A DNA stretch of 64,000 nt from Kryptolebias marmoratus (GCF_001649575.2 NC_051443.1:19716882-19780881); one strand, 5' to 3'; shown: positions 39,316 through 49,920, numbered from the stretch's first letter. A program made the numbers and translations. Notes: a model not told the origin generated them from the letters alone.

Positions 39316-39945
39316 TAGGCCTAGCATTCTTTAGACAAGTGTGTATCACCCACCGCCTTTCTTGCCAGTTTTAAACTATGATGAAAAAGGACAGAGTTAT
39401 AGCTGATTTGGTCAAACCTTGAAAATAATGGATCTCATACAATACCGCGAGATGTTATGCTCATAGTATGTGTTGTGTATGACTCTCAGCATCTACATCG
39501 TCAAGTTTTAAGTCAATATCTGTGAAGCTGAGCAAGTTATAGCCATTTTAGTGTTGGCAAATGTTGATTGGCTGTGGAAGCCATCTCGAATTGGACTGAC
39601 TTCAAAAGTTAATGAGTTGTAGAGGTACATCCGATGATTATTTCCTGAAAGCTTTATTAAAATCCATCTAGTGGCTCATGAGATAATTTGCTAACAGACA
39701 AAGTAAGTTCAAACAGTTATTGGCCAGATTTTAAACAAAGATCTTGTGCAATCTGTGAGTGCTCAGCAAACGTGTTGGGGATCAGTCTTATTGACTACCA
39801 CATCATAATATAGCTCACTATCTGTAAAATTGGCTGAGTTGTAGACATTTTTGTGTATTTTAAGATCACTTGCCCATGGCAGCCATTTTGAATTGGGCTG
39901 ACTCAAAATGTCAGTTGTAGATGGATAGCCAGTGATTACTTTCAG
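39316..39945 (+). repeat. Family A element with two internal modules
   Basis: The left end TAGGCCTAGCATTCTTTAGAC is followed by TATCACCCACCGCC (about 39344), a mutated form of the terminal motif. Two successive modules follow, each with the same series: a TGACT...CTACATC or CTACCACATC block, TATCTGT-AA-CTGAG-AAGTT or GTAG, and then GCAGCCATTTTGAATTGGGCTGACT or its equivalent. The right terminus is missing. Non-coding. Confidence 0.75.
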
Positions 39946-40214
39946 TAAGGATTATGGAAGTGTTATCAGAGGAATCCAAGGTCACCGGTGTCAAGTTCAG
40001 GTTTGCACTCTTTAATTCTTAAAACTGATCTAGATTCCTTAAATTGTGTGGTGATATTTACTGCTACAGGTAAAAAAAAGCATAAATCCTTCCCATCTTT
40101 GTCTCTGGAACATTGTCTTTACACATTTCACTGATTCCCCCAGACATCTGTTGACAAACTGTTGAACCTCTACCCATATCGTTGCCTCTCAAAGACACAG
40201 CATTTCACTGATAC

Positions 40215-40525
40215 TGTCATGAAGAGGGGGGAGTGATGAAGAGGATCCAAATTGCAGGAGTCAGTGGAGACAGACAGATGGAAGACGAGAGTCTCTTTAT
40301 TATTCACAGAACGAAAACTCAAAGCGCTGCAAAAAGCAGGTAATCCAGTGACAACAAATTCCACATAAAAAAACAGAAACAAAAAAGGAGTAAAACATGA
40401 GGAATGGTAGACACATTTATCTGGCAGTGATTAAAAAAGAAAACTATGGTAGACAATTTGCCAAGGAGCTGATGACAAATGAAGAACAGGTGAGTGTTAA
40501 TTACTAAACCCAGGTGTGAAATTAA
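40215..40525 (-). mobile_element. Solo-LTR-like element, minus orientation (partial)
   Basis: It starts TGTCATGA at 40215. A TTTATT at 40296-40301 is an AATAAA signal on the minus strand, as expected if this is the reverse orientation of the TGTCA...TGACA family. The CACCTGGG-like region lies at about 40509. I cannot find the other terminus or a target duplication, so its extent is approximate. Confidence 0.42.
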
Positions 40526-40797
40526 GATGGCCAGCTAAGCTACACACAGTACCAATAAGGAAAGCTGGCATCTCAAAATAAAACAGGAAAGAAAGCATAA
40601 AAACTGAAGTTTTACAGACTAAAACTTAGATTAGCAATTAAATCTGCATTTTCTCCTGGCGTACTTAGCCTTAATTTGATTTTACAAAAGCAGTAGCAAA
40701 GAAATTACCACGAAGATTTGGCCAAGTTTAGTTAACTTCAGTGTGGTTGTTTTTTTCTTTGTCGTTGTCTCGTCAGACTAGCTGAAGGGTTCTCTTT

Positions 40798-41940
40798 GTT
40801 GCCTGCCACAAGTGTGGGTGTTCATGTGTCTGTCTGCTACCAAAATATCTCTTGAACCACTGGATAGATTTTATTGAAATACTCAGCGAGTATTCATTGG
40901 ATGCACTTCTACAGCTGATTAACGTATGGAGTCAACTTGATTCCAGCTGGCTGCCACAGCCGCCTGATCATAAAAAACACTAATATGGCTGTAACTGTCA
41001 GGATCTGGGGGGTTTGGGTTTTTTTGTAATGAGTTGATTGTTTCTTTAATTCTGTTATTTGGTTCCTGTATTTAGTTTTGTCAGTTGGTTTTTCACTCCC
41101 TGTGCCCTCTGCTCCTGTCGTACTCTCTTGTCCTCAGTCAATCATTTGTTTACCTTCCACGCCCATCTACACCTGCCCCGAGTTTGTAATCACTCACCTG
41201 TGGCCACTTCTCCTAATTTCCTGCAGCTTTTAAAACCTGGTCATTTCCCTCACATCTCTGTTGGTTCATTGTGTTTCACTGCTGTGCTGTCTGGGTTTTT
41301 TTCTTGTCTTGTCCCCCTCATGTTCTTGGAATCCTGCTTTGTACGTTTTTGTTATTTAGTTTAGTTGCTGCCTCGTCAGCTTTTGTTTTTCCTTTTGTTA
41401 ACAAATTAGTTTTCTGTCCAACCAACTCTCTTGCAACATGACAGTAACTCAGTAAATTTTACAGATATTTACCTAAAATGCAGAGTGATACCAGCTAAGA
41501 CTGGACTAACAGACTGTGCAAGATCTTTGTTTGACTCTGAATGTTTGTTAGCAAAATATCATAAAAAGAAGTGTACAGCTTTCAATAAAACTTTCAAAAA
41601 AATGATCACTGGAGGTACACCTATAACTGATTACGTTTTGGACCCAGTACAATTCAAAATGACTTCTGCAGCTTCTAAACACTAGTCAACAAAAAAAATG
41701 GTTATAACTCAGTCAACCTGATAAAAACTGAGTTAAAATTTGATGTGGTAGTAGCTGAGAATCATTATCAGCACATACTCTGAGTGTGACATCTGTCTGA
41801 TATTGCATGAAATTGCACATAATGTTATTTTTAAGGTTTGACCAAAATGACTACAACCCATAATTTCTCCACATAATATAATTTTAACCTAAAACTTTGT
41901 CATAAAAGGCAGCAGGCAATATAGATATCTTTGCAGAATG
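40798..41940 (-). repeat. Family A element, long copy split by an insertion
   Basis: Opposite orientation to the copy at 4594. It starts near GCCTGCCACAAGTGTGGGTG and ends near AAAAGGCAGCAGGCAATATAG, the degraded terminal motif. Modules with GGCTGCCACAGC and GCTATAACTCAGT-type landmarks precede and follow an inserted element at 40996-41443. Removing that insert rejoins CTGTAAC to TCAGTAAATTTT, which matches the uninterrupted family sequence near 14565-14590. The module landmark TAAAATTTGATGTGG recurs about 260 bp apart (41472, 41732). Confidence 0.75.
40991..41448 (+). mobile_element. Solo-LTR-like element nested in family A, with 5-bp duplication
   Basis: The element at 40996-41443 (448 bp) begins TGTCAGGA and ends AACATGACA. 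It is flanked by the exact duplication GTAAC at 40991-40995 and 41444-41448. It has a TTTAAAA box at 41229-41235 preceded by CACCTG blocks, the same order as the copy at 25168-25756. The 101-codon plus frame at 41059-41364 falls inside it and is low-complexity, not a gene. Confidence 0.72.
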
Positions 41941-42099
41941 CAAGTTAAAAATACTTCATCCGTGTTTCATCAAGGTTTTGCTCTTTCCTGATGATAAATT
42001 TTAAATATTACAAATAGCCTACAAATTCAGATTGATGTAATATAACTGCGATCATAATCATTTTCATAATATGAAGTGACAGTGAGAGCTAATGTAGTT

Positions 42100-42300
42100 T
42101 TATCAAGATTGCTGCCTGTATTGATGTCAGACATGCAAATTGACCTGTATGCTGAGGTTGTTAAGATAATTGACTAAGTTGCTCCTCCTCTGCTGGGCTT
42201 GGCCTTTATAGAGCCGACTGAGCCGGGGTGCTCGGATAAGATTTAATCAAGCTCACTTTTCCTCTCTTAGCGCAGATTAAGAAATACTACTTCTGTGAAA
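42100..42300. other. Candidate conserved non-coding segment
   Basis: Unique moderate-GC block containing an inverted octamer ATGCAAAT at 42133-42140 and a GC-richer CTGCTGGGCTTGGCC part near 42192. It lies about 1.2 kb into the presumed first intron, downstream of the promoter. No coding signature. Confidence 0.25.
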
Positions 42301-42621
42301 TGCTCTCCAGGAAAATAAAAACTACTCATAAAACAGAAACTGAGACCTATAACTCACACATGATGACGGATGCTGTGTTTGTGCTAAATCCTGACTACAA
42401 TCACATGTTGACTTCACCCATTGCAACTATTTATTTTTTTTCACGTTTGGGAGACTGATACCTAAATTAATATAAACTGTAGAAAGAGAAAAGTAAAACT
42501 ATCTTGGGCTTAGGTAATCTTCTCAAAAATTAAAGTCAAAGTAAATGTAAGAATCATTTTTTTCCCCACTATTTTTAATTTCCGTACCATTCCTTTTTTA
42601 TATTTATTAGTGTTTTAAATA

Positions 42622-42858
42622 AAGATCTCACAGCACTCTGTGTTAAGGATGATGCTCAGCTACTACCACACCAAATTTTAGCTCAATATCTGTAAAACTA
42701 CCTGGATTGAATTTAGTTGATTCCAAAAAAAATGAATCACCTGTAGATGCAAACTGAATGATTACTTTCTGCAAGTTTCTTTAAAATCCAATCAGGGGCT
42801 CTTCAGATGTTTTGCTAAGAGACAGACACAGCTGACATCCTATAGTTCATGGTAAAGT
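42622..42858 (+). repeat. Family A element, interior fragment
   Basis: Landmarks in order: GATGCTCAGCTACTACCACACC, TTTAGCTCAATATCTGTAAAACT, AATCACCTGTAGATGC, TGATTACTTTCTG and CAGATGTTTTGCTAAGAGACAGAC. One module without either end. Confidence 0.65.
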
Positions 42859-43381
42859 TAAAAAAAAAAGATCACGTGGCTGCACATGCAAAAAGATGCA
42901 CACACTTGCACACTTCTAGGATAATATGCGCCAAAACACACAACCTGTAGATGCGCATATCAGGGTTTTTTTTTCTTCCAAGTGCAGACCTGTGCAAACT
43001 TAAGGATATACCTCTTCTCTTTTTTGCATGGGACTGCAGCCTGTTGTTATAATTCCTGCAGTGTTAACACACTCTTTGTCACACATACACACTGTGCATC
43101 CCGTTTCAGCACCCAAACCCACTCACCCCACCAGACAACTGTCACAGTTCATTCATGTTAATATTACAAGTCATTTTGTATTCTGCCACAACAGCTTACA
43201 GCTAATTATATGTCTCATAAATTATATATGTGCCGTTGGCTGAAAGGATACAATTTGCATTCCATTAAATATGCTCCACGCTGAATGAAATCGCTCAGGA
43301 GAGGCTGATGTATTTACAGCGTCTCTTATTTCACGACCATTAGCTTTCATTTCCATAAATCTTGCTCAGCTGTGCAGAGGG
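42859..43381. other. Promoter-proximal intronic stretch, no exon seen
   Basis: AT-rich, with an octamer ATTTGCAT at 43253-43260 next to TTAAATATGC. The segment 43240-43380 is unique and could carry conserved promoter-proximal elements. It ends at the gap. Confidence 0.3.
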
Positions 43382-43431
43382 NNNNNNNNNNNNNNNNNNN
43401 NNNNNNNNNNNNNNNNNNNNNNNNNNNNNNN
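43382..43431. other. Assembly gap (50 N)
   Basis: Fifty N residues, probably a fixed-size placeholder rather than a measured length. It lies 34 bases inside the intron from the splice donor, next to GC-rich sequence, a frequent place for assembly failure. Confidence 0.98.
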
Positions 43432-43465
43432 GGAGGATAAAGGGGAGGTGGGTGCGGGGGCTTAC

Positions 43466-43514
43466 CTGTGCACAGGAGGAGCGCGGTGAGTCCCACGCAC
43501 TGGCGCGGCCCCAT
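43466..43514 (-). CDS. First coding exon of a secreted or membrane protein (partial)
   Basis: The minus strand reads ATG at 43514, then MGPRQCVGLTALLLCT plus one base of the next codon, ending at CACAG|GTAAGC (donor GT at 43465-43464). The start has G at -3 and G at +4. A short polar start followed by GLTALLL is a typical signal peptide, cut by a phase-1 intron, common in immunoglobulin-superfamily and other cell-surface receptors. The exon lies in a CpG-rich block. An out-of-frame upstream ATG at 43648 opens a longer frame that overlaps this one. No later exon is recognisable in 1-43465, so the first intron is probably very long. The gene cannot be named from 16 residues. Confidence 0.62.
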
Positions 43515-43648
43515 GTCTCTCCGCGGACTCGTGCTTGTTGGGAACCTTTCAGCGGAAAGCGGCGCCACTTTGCGCACAGTTCATCCACACGGAGCAGATC
43601 TCCATCCGAGGCAAACTTCCGCGCGCCACCAGCTGCCATCACACACAT
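43514..43648 (-). other. Out-of-frame upstream ORF overlapping the start codon
   Basis: An ATG at 43648, with another in the same frame at 43639, opens a frame that is still open past the main ATG at 43514, offset by 2. If the transcript includes this part of the leader, initiation here would bypass the signal-peptide start. Whether the leader contains it is unknown. Confidence 0.35.
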
Positions 43649-44446
43649 GAACAGCGCACAGTCAGTGTTTATTCTGTTAACAATTTGTTATTCTGAACAA
43701 TGCAGATGAGGAAAAAGTGAATAAATCTTGATTTGTTTATTTTTTACTAAAAAAAAAAAACAGGATTCAAAACAACAGACATCGGTTCAATATTGGTTCA
43801 ATTTGACTAAATGCTCCAGGGTGCTTTAAAACAAAGCGTCTGTCAGGAACTTCACTATAAAACACCTTATAGATTGGGGAAAACAGGCACTCAGCACCAG
43901 TAAATCACAAAACAAATCAACATTTTACGAAATAATAAGACTCAAGTCTGGGAAAGTGATGCAGTGTCGGAGGTTTTCCGCGCCTCTCACCATTCTTTCC
44001 TTGCTCGGAACGCGGCGCCGGCGCTTTCCTGCCGATATTTGTCGTGCAAAAATAAATCAATCAGCCTGCAATATTTTCCTTCCCGACCGGAGAGGAGGAA
44101 ACAAAATAAAAAAGGCAATCCCAGTCAGACATCCAGAGAGTTCCTCTTTCTTCTCTTTAAAAAATAAACAAAATAAAAACGTATTAATCTGTGGAAGTGT
44201 CACTTGGGCTTTTTTTGTGGCATCTGAGACACGGTCCTCTAACTTTCCACTCGACGAAGACGCGTGGCTCGGATGGAGTGGCTCCTGCGCCGTGGCCGCT
44301 CCGCTCCGCTCTGCACCCCCGTGGCTCTGGACGCTGGTGCGGAAACTGAAGGGGGGGTTGCTGAGAGGAAGAGGAGGAGGAAGATGGGGGGTGCTCTCCG
44401 GGCTTGGCTGGTAAAGGGTTCTGCGTGAATCACATCGAAATCTCAG

Positions 44447-44452
44447 TTTATA
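44447..44452 (-). promoter_or_regulatory. TATA-like box
   Basis: TATAAA on the minus strand at 44452-44447, about 30 bases before the edge of the CpG-rich block. This would put transcription initiation near 44415-44425. It fits the position where GC-rich leader sequence begins, but TATA motifs are common by chance in this AT-rich DNA. Confidence 0.3.
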
Positions 44453-45285
44453 GCTCATAAATATTGCGCTTTTGTTGAAAAAGACTTGGAGGGGGGTGAA
44501 AAAAAGTTGAGCTTGAACTCTGCACACCTTATAATGCGATTAATTACATTTTCGGTTGGGTGGAGAAAAGTGAATGACTGTTGGGACTCTGAGATTAGAT
44601 GATAATCGCAGTTTAAACAGAGGGAATTGTGAATTTTCTGCACCATTTTGCATAAAAATTAAGCGTTTTACACACGGAAACCAGAACAAGCCATAGAACC
44701 ACAAGTGAGATGCGTGATGGCTGTGCGAAAATACATTAAGCCAAAGAAAAAGACTTAGATTTAGATGTCTTGGGAATGTGCATTTAGGCTGAGATTAAAG
44801 TGAATCACAGTGACAGAAAAAGAGTAATTGTTTAATTTGATCTGTCCTGAAACCTGCGTGGATCTCAGGCGTGCTGTCTGAGCAGAAAGCAGAGAGTGGT
44901 GCAACCTGTTGTGCTTAGACTGTGTACTTCATGAGAGCCAACAGTGCCCTCTATGGGGCACCTCTGACTTCAAGCTGCTGCCCTCAGTGAGCCTCAGGAT
45001 TCAGTCTTCAGAAGAGATGCAGACGTGTCAGCTTTCTTCAGAGGAACTGCAGGTGAGGAACTCATGAGGCATCAAGACTCACTCAGTCTTTGGAGACCCT
45101 TTTTATTTTCCTGCGGTGGAAGAAGTTGTACTGGCGTCAGTTTGGGTTGAAGAAGTTTCTAATTCAATAAGTAACTAGAGAAATTGCATTTTCTGTGAAA
45201 ATGTGATGGATCCTGAGTGCTGAGTGACTCCTGAAATCGTTTGAAGAATGAACTAAATTGTTAGTTAAAACAAAAAAACAGAACA
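44453..45285. other. Upstream flank, no gene seen
   Basis: Immediately upstream of the presumed promoter. It contains GCGATTAATTAC (about 44536). A moderate-GC patch at 44860-45080 includes AGTGCCCTCTATGGGGC, which resembles a fragment of a common vertebrate repeat but is too short to assign. Confidence 0.35.
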
Positions 45286-45880
45286 GAAGCTAATATCTGC
45301 AAGATAACAAGAGCTAAAAGCTAAAATCAGCAAAACCGGTCCTAAGAGCTAAAGTTAGTAAAACAGTAGCTAAAAGCTAAAGTTTCCAAAGCCATAGCTA
45401 AACCTTAGATTACCAAAACATAGCTAAATAATAAAATTAGCAAAACAGTAGCTGAAAGCTTAAATTAATAAAACCATAGCTATAAACTAAAATGAGAAAA
45501 ACATTATAAGGTAAAGTTCAAATCAGCAAAACCAGAAGTAACAGCTAAAATTTGAAAAACAGTACCTAAAACCTAAAATCAGCAAAACCATAGCTACAAG
45601 CTCAAATCTTTGATTCTAAAACCTAAATATGCCAAAATTGTACATAAAAGAGAAAGTGACCAAAACAGTAGATAAAAGCTAATATCAGCAAAACCATAAC
45701 TAAAATCAAGATATAACAAAACGGTATCTGACAGCAAAAAATAGAAACAACTGTTGCTAGAAGGTAACTGTAGCAAAACCATAGCTAAATGCGGCAATTA
45801 GCAAAACAGTAGCTAAATGCCAAATGTAGCAAAATTGCAGCGAAAAGTTAAAATTGGCAGAACTGTGGCTATAAATGAGC
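45286..45880. repeat. Degenerate 28-bp minisatellite, about 20 units
   Basis: Typical unit AGCTAAAAGCTAAAATCAGC followed by AAAACCAT (28 bp). Units often alternate between endings CCAT and CAGT, suggesting a 56-bp dimer as the amplified unit. Some units carry 20-25 bp insertions (about 45508 and 45609). Minus-strand open frames here (45594-45797, 45757-45948) only mirror the array. Confidence 0.88.
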
Positions 45881-48262
45881 ATAAGGAGACAACAATAGAG
45901 CAAGTGCAATGAAGTAGATTTTAGATAACAATGTTTTTGAAAGTCCAAAACAGATTTACTGTAATGTACAGTAATGATCAGGTTTCTTACACAGCCTAGC
46001 TTAAAGTGGATTTTAAACCAGTAGTCATCAAACTGCTAGTCAATAGTTTTCTGTCCTCTGTCTCCCCTGCTGGGTAAAAGCCCAGTGGCTAAGCCTCCAG
46101 TGTACAACTTGACTATTCTTCAAGGGCAGAGAGAACAAGCCATTAAGAGGCACACAAACCAGTGACACACTGAAAGGCAGCCAGAGGAGCCACCCTGCAG
46201 CTGCAGCCTTTCCACAACAGCGCTGAGCAGCGATTACAGGCCATCAGAGGAGCAACGGACGGACCCTGTGAGCTTAAAGGAGAAATGCTCCTTCTTCCAT
46301 TCTCAGCTCTGCTCTCTGCGACTCCAGAGCCGTTTCACTAAAATAAAAGGAGCATTCTAAATGTTGCCCTCAAACCACGTCACAGAAACACTCCACTGAT
46401 TCATGAGGGTGACAGAAAACCTGAACATTTTCTTGTTGCTGTTTCACATTCAGAGTCCCATAATCATCTGCGGCTCCAGCTGCTTTCAGGTTGCCGTGTT
46501 TTCTTCTTTAAAGCTCAAAGCAAAAACATATAATTTATAGGCTACTTCATGAGTGTGTCTTCTAAACCTTGATATATGTAATTACATAAAAAATGTTATA
46601 CAAATTCTGCTTAATTAATGCTCAGTGGAGTTTTAAAGGCTTTTTTCCTACCAGACTCTCATTAGTATCTTATTTCTTTTTCTGCCTACATTGACCTGGT
46701 TATAAAAAACCCTTTTCTCTTTCATTTCTCTTTAGAAGCATTATTCCCTTTTTTTATTTCATCAAAAATATCCAGACTGATCTTTAATCATACATTCCTC
46801 CTGCTTGAAATGCAGGTGAGTTAAATAAACAAGTAAAGTTCATTGTTGCCATTATAAGATCTTTTAATGAGACAATTGCTGCATGGCTGGAATACAAAAT
46901 GCATTGTCTGTTTTAAAGGAACGTGCAGCTAAACTTTTGTCCTTTGCTTTAACTTTCTGTTTCCCAAAGCAAAATTCAAAAATATTATCCAAACATTCAA
47001 GCTCCTGCATTAAACTGAATTTATTCATGAAATTCATTTAACATTTTCTGTTTTATAACCTTCAAAAGAAGCCATAAGAACAGTGAATTTCACAGGACTA
47101 AAATAATCTGTTTCACCAGTTTGCATGGAAAATATTTAAAAAGTAAAAGCACATTACCCAAACGGTTATCTAATACTTCTGTTGGAGCAATGGAAAGACT
47201 TTGTGTATGTGTTCGATCCTGCACTGACACACATCCTGGAGGCAAAGTTTTACTGTGTAGATTCCCCCTCCTGGTGAGTTTAAGATGCTCGTTCTGAGCA
47301 TCTTCAGCATTCTGCACCTACTTTTACAGCAGAATTTGTCAAGGCACTATTTTAGATTGTAAAATGGTAAGACTGAATATGAGGGATTGAATATATGCAT
47401 ATGAAAAACTTTGTTTTTCCACTTTCCTCATTTACTTTTTGGAACTGTGCTGCTCTTGTTCAAGCAACGGGCATGACAGAAAGAAAATAATAAATAAATA
47501 GCCACTAATAATGATTTTGCATACAAAATACTGTACATATCTTTCAAACATTGTTAAGGGACTAGTTTGGATTTTGATTTTTTTTTTTTAAGTGTTTTGT
47601 GGAAAGTTGTCTTGGAAAAATAAAGTGTAATTCTGACTGGATAGATGAGCTAAAGGCTAATCCAAATGGGGCCAAGAACAAAGTGCATTCCTGCTTGTCT
47701 TAAAACTCCAATATCAAAATGTTCATAGTGGTTTGTGCCAAAAACACTTCATAAAGCTGTACACTCCTGTCACTTTTTGCATTACACGGTTATTGTAGCA
47801 GAATTATTGCAATATTTCTAATGGAAGTGCCCCCCAGGCTGGACCAGAAGCACTACACCTACCTGCAGCTGCTGCTATTTTGCACTTACAAAAAACAATG
47901 AAATTCTACATTAACAATCTCACAATGAGGCCATTCAATGAGCCACCTACAATAATAAGATATTTGTTCATAACCTTTTCACAGAAACCTACTTCAGAAA
48001 ATGTGAATTTTTGCTTTAAAAAAATGCAAATATCAATAAGAAACTGCAAAGGGATAAACATGGACTACAAGGGCAATTAATATGAAATGATCCAAATGCT
48101 ATCAAAGCAAGTCAAGAATCAACCATTTCTTGATGGAATCATTGATGTCTGTGCTGAAACTGTCAGGCGACACAATACTTTCTTCTTTGTACTCATTGGT
48201 TTAATGATTATCCCCAGAAACGGCACTGTAACCTTGTTTTCTTTAAATTGTTTTATGGTCAA
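45881..48262. other. Upstream flank, gene-free
   Basis: A unique moderate-GC block lies at 46080-46340 and is a possible distal promoter element. The rest is AT-rich. A GGTAGGTG donor-like site on the minus strand near 47850-47860 follows CTGCAG, but no exon can be argued from it alone. Confidence 0.35.
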
Positions 48263-48570
48263 AAGGCAGCACAGTAGTTAGAACTGGGATTTTACATAAA
48301 GAGGGTTGCAGGTTCAAAAGCTGCGCACTTGTGTGTGGATATTCTCTGGGGTAGATTGGTTTACTTCCACTGACCAAAAACATGCATGGTAGGAAACTCT
48401 AAATTGTCACTAAGGGAGACTGAATGAATATCTGTCTTGTCTGTTTCTATGTGGCCTTGTGACGGTCTTGTGACTTGCAAGTGTACCCTACCCTTTGAAA
48501 GCTGAAGATAGGCACCTGCTCCTTGCAACCCTTCATGAAAAAGTGGGTAAAGAAAATGGACGGATGGATG
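48263..48570 (+). repeat. SINE-like fish repeat with ATGGATGG-type tail
   Basis: It opens GGCAGCACAGTAGTTAGAACTGG, with a B-box-like GGGTTGCAGGTTCAAAAGC (about 48302). Then come CCAAAAACATGCATGGTAGGAAACTCTAAATTGTC (about 48375), CTATGTGGCCTTGTGAC, GAAGATAGGCACCTGCTCC and the tail GAAAATGGACGGATGGATG. This order is that of a very common fish tRNA-headed repeat. Confidence 0.75.
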
Positions 48571-49169
48571 TTTTAAGGCAGGATGTACAAATAAACTTAC
48601 CATCATTATGTCTTGGCAGGTTGTTTGTTGACAAAGATTGTTTGATCAGTGATATGAATACTCTGACTGATCAAAGTATTATCATATGAAAAATAACATT
48701 TAATACAAACATTCTAAATTCTGAGTTGGCTCACCTAGTCTTTACCAGCTCCTCCACCTGGCATGGACAAACTGAAACTGAACTGACTTCAAGCCAAAGT
48801 TTCTAAGTGTACCTGACAGTATTCTAGCAGCCTTGCCAAATTCAGCACAGTCAATTAGTACATACAGCTGGAATTAAAAGGAAGCATCCTGTGTGAGGAG
48901 ATCTATTAGTGAACAGCTAATTTGGTATTTCCTCTGATAAGTAATGCTCTCAGGTAAGCATGTCTGGCCACCTGCAGCAGAGGGATGCACAGAAATATCT
49001 CAGCTTTCAGTGCCCCATAAATCATTAGGCAGCAGAAAAGTGGAAAGAACCTGAGAGTATAGGCTGAATGCTGTAGTAATCACATTGTGCTTTATCTGAA
49101 ACTGTTAAATTGAGCAATTGGAGGCCCGGCTGCATTGGTAAGGTTTTCCAACAACAAACAGAAAGTGGT
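48571..49169. other. Gene-free stretch
   Basis: Nothing recognised. Unique sequence leading into the tandem array that follows. Confidence 0.4.
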
Positions 49170-49464
49170 AGAAGTACATAACAAAGCCTAGTATGTACCT
49201 GGTGCATACTGTGTACATACCAGGTAAGTAAGTCCAAGGTATGTAAACCAATAAGTACCAGGTATGTAACCAGCATGAAGTATGTAAGCTGTAAGTATCA
49301 GAGAAGTACTCAGTATATACAAGGTAAATACCTGATACATATCATGTATGTACCAATTTCCTACCTGGTATGTACCTACTACTAACCAGGTACCTACAGG
49401 GTCAGGACTGTATGAAGTGACTTGTTACCTTGTACTTACAGAATATACACCTGGTATATATTGT
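49170..49464. repeat. Degenerate array of palindromic GTACCAGGTA-type units
   Basis: Repeated AGTAC, ACCAGGTA and TATGTA(C/A) words fill this stretch, for example AAGTACCAGGTATGTAACC at 49253-49271 and CTACCTGGTATGTACC at 49361-49376. The unit is close to its own reverse complement, so both strands look alike and the array can fold on itself. Frames at 49025-49276 and 49348-49554 are rich in MYQ/VTY/YVP words that mirror it. Confidence 0.75.
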
Positions 49465-49679
49465 ATTATGTATTGCTACCAAAATAATAACAACTCACTT
49501 TTTTTTATCACAATGCAGCAAACACTGACGTTTTTTCCATCATGTAAAGTGTAACGGATAAAGAAAATTAGCAGCATTATTTCATTTTATCTCCCATTCT
49601 ATATGTCTGACAAATAGGTGTATATGCAAACCTTTATTTGGGGTCATTATATCACAGTCAAACCTGATTAGGGTTTTAA

Positions 49680-49920
49680 AAAGAAAACTGTTCAACCCTC
49701 GTCTCACTGCAGGGAGAGCAGAAACTAAACAATATCATAATGTGCTGATGAATGAGAATTGGAAAGCAGATGCCCAATGACAGTGGCAGGTTATGAATAA
49801 AAGATCAGATGCTGCCGTGAAATACATCTTCGCTCGCATTGTTATGCACCTTTCAGATATTATTCAACACAAAGAAAAGGACCACAGAGGTCAGCGATAG
49901 TGTCACGGTAATTCAGTGAG
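49680..49920. other. Candidate conserved non-coding segment
   Basis: Unique moderate-GC block (for example GATGCCCAATGACAGTGGCAGG at about 49770, CTTCGCTCGCATTGTTATGC at about 49829), no tandem structure and no coding frame. About 5.4 kb upstream of the presumed promoter. Confidence 0.22.

Larger units (their letters stand above)
43432..44425 (-). promoter_or_regulatory. CpG-rich promoter and 5' UTR region
   Basis: CpG dinucleotides are dense at 43432-43640 and again at 43965-44030 and 44240-44420, in a window where they are otherwise rare. The pattern is that of an unmethylated vertebrate promoter. The block covers the first coding exon and extends about 0.9 kb upstream on the minus strand. 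Long open frames here (43956-44414 plus, 44057-44527 minus) are products of high GC and are not credible proteins. The AT-rich part at 43670-43960 separates two sub-islands and might be a 5' UTR intron. Confidence 0.65.

Noticed and set aside
41059..41364. 101-codon plus-strand frame rich in hydrophobic residues
   Set aside because: It lies wholly inside the TGTCA...TGACA element and reflects its pyrimidine-rich sequence.
43956..44527. 152- and 156-codon frames on both strands
   Set aside because: High GC in the CpG island removes stops; the two overlap in antisense and match nothing recognised.
45594..45948. Minus-strand frames resembling repeated membrane segments
   Set aside because: They are translations of the 28-bp minisatellite.
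47820..47875. GC-rich patch with a donor-like GGTAGGTG on the minus strand, considered as a 5' UTR exon
   Set aside because: Too short, with no acceptor or reading frame to support it. The CpG island at 43.4-44.4 kb is the better promoter.
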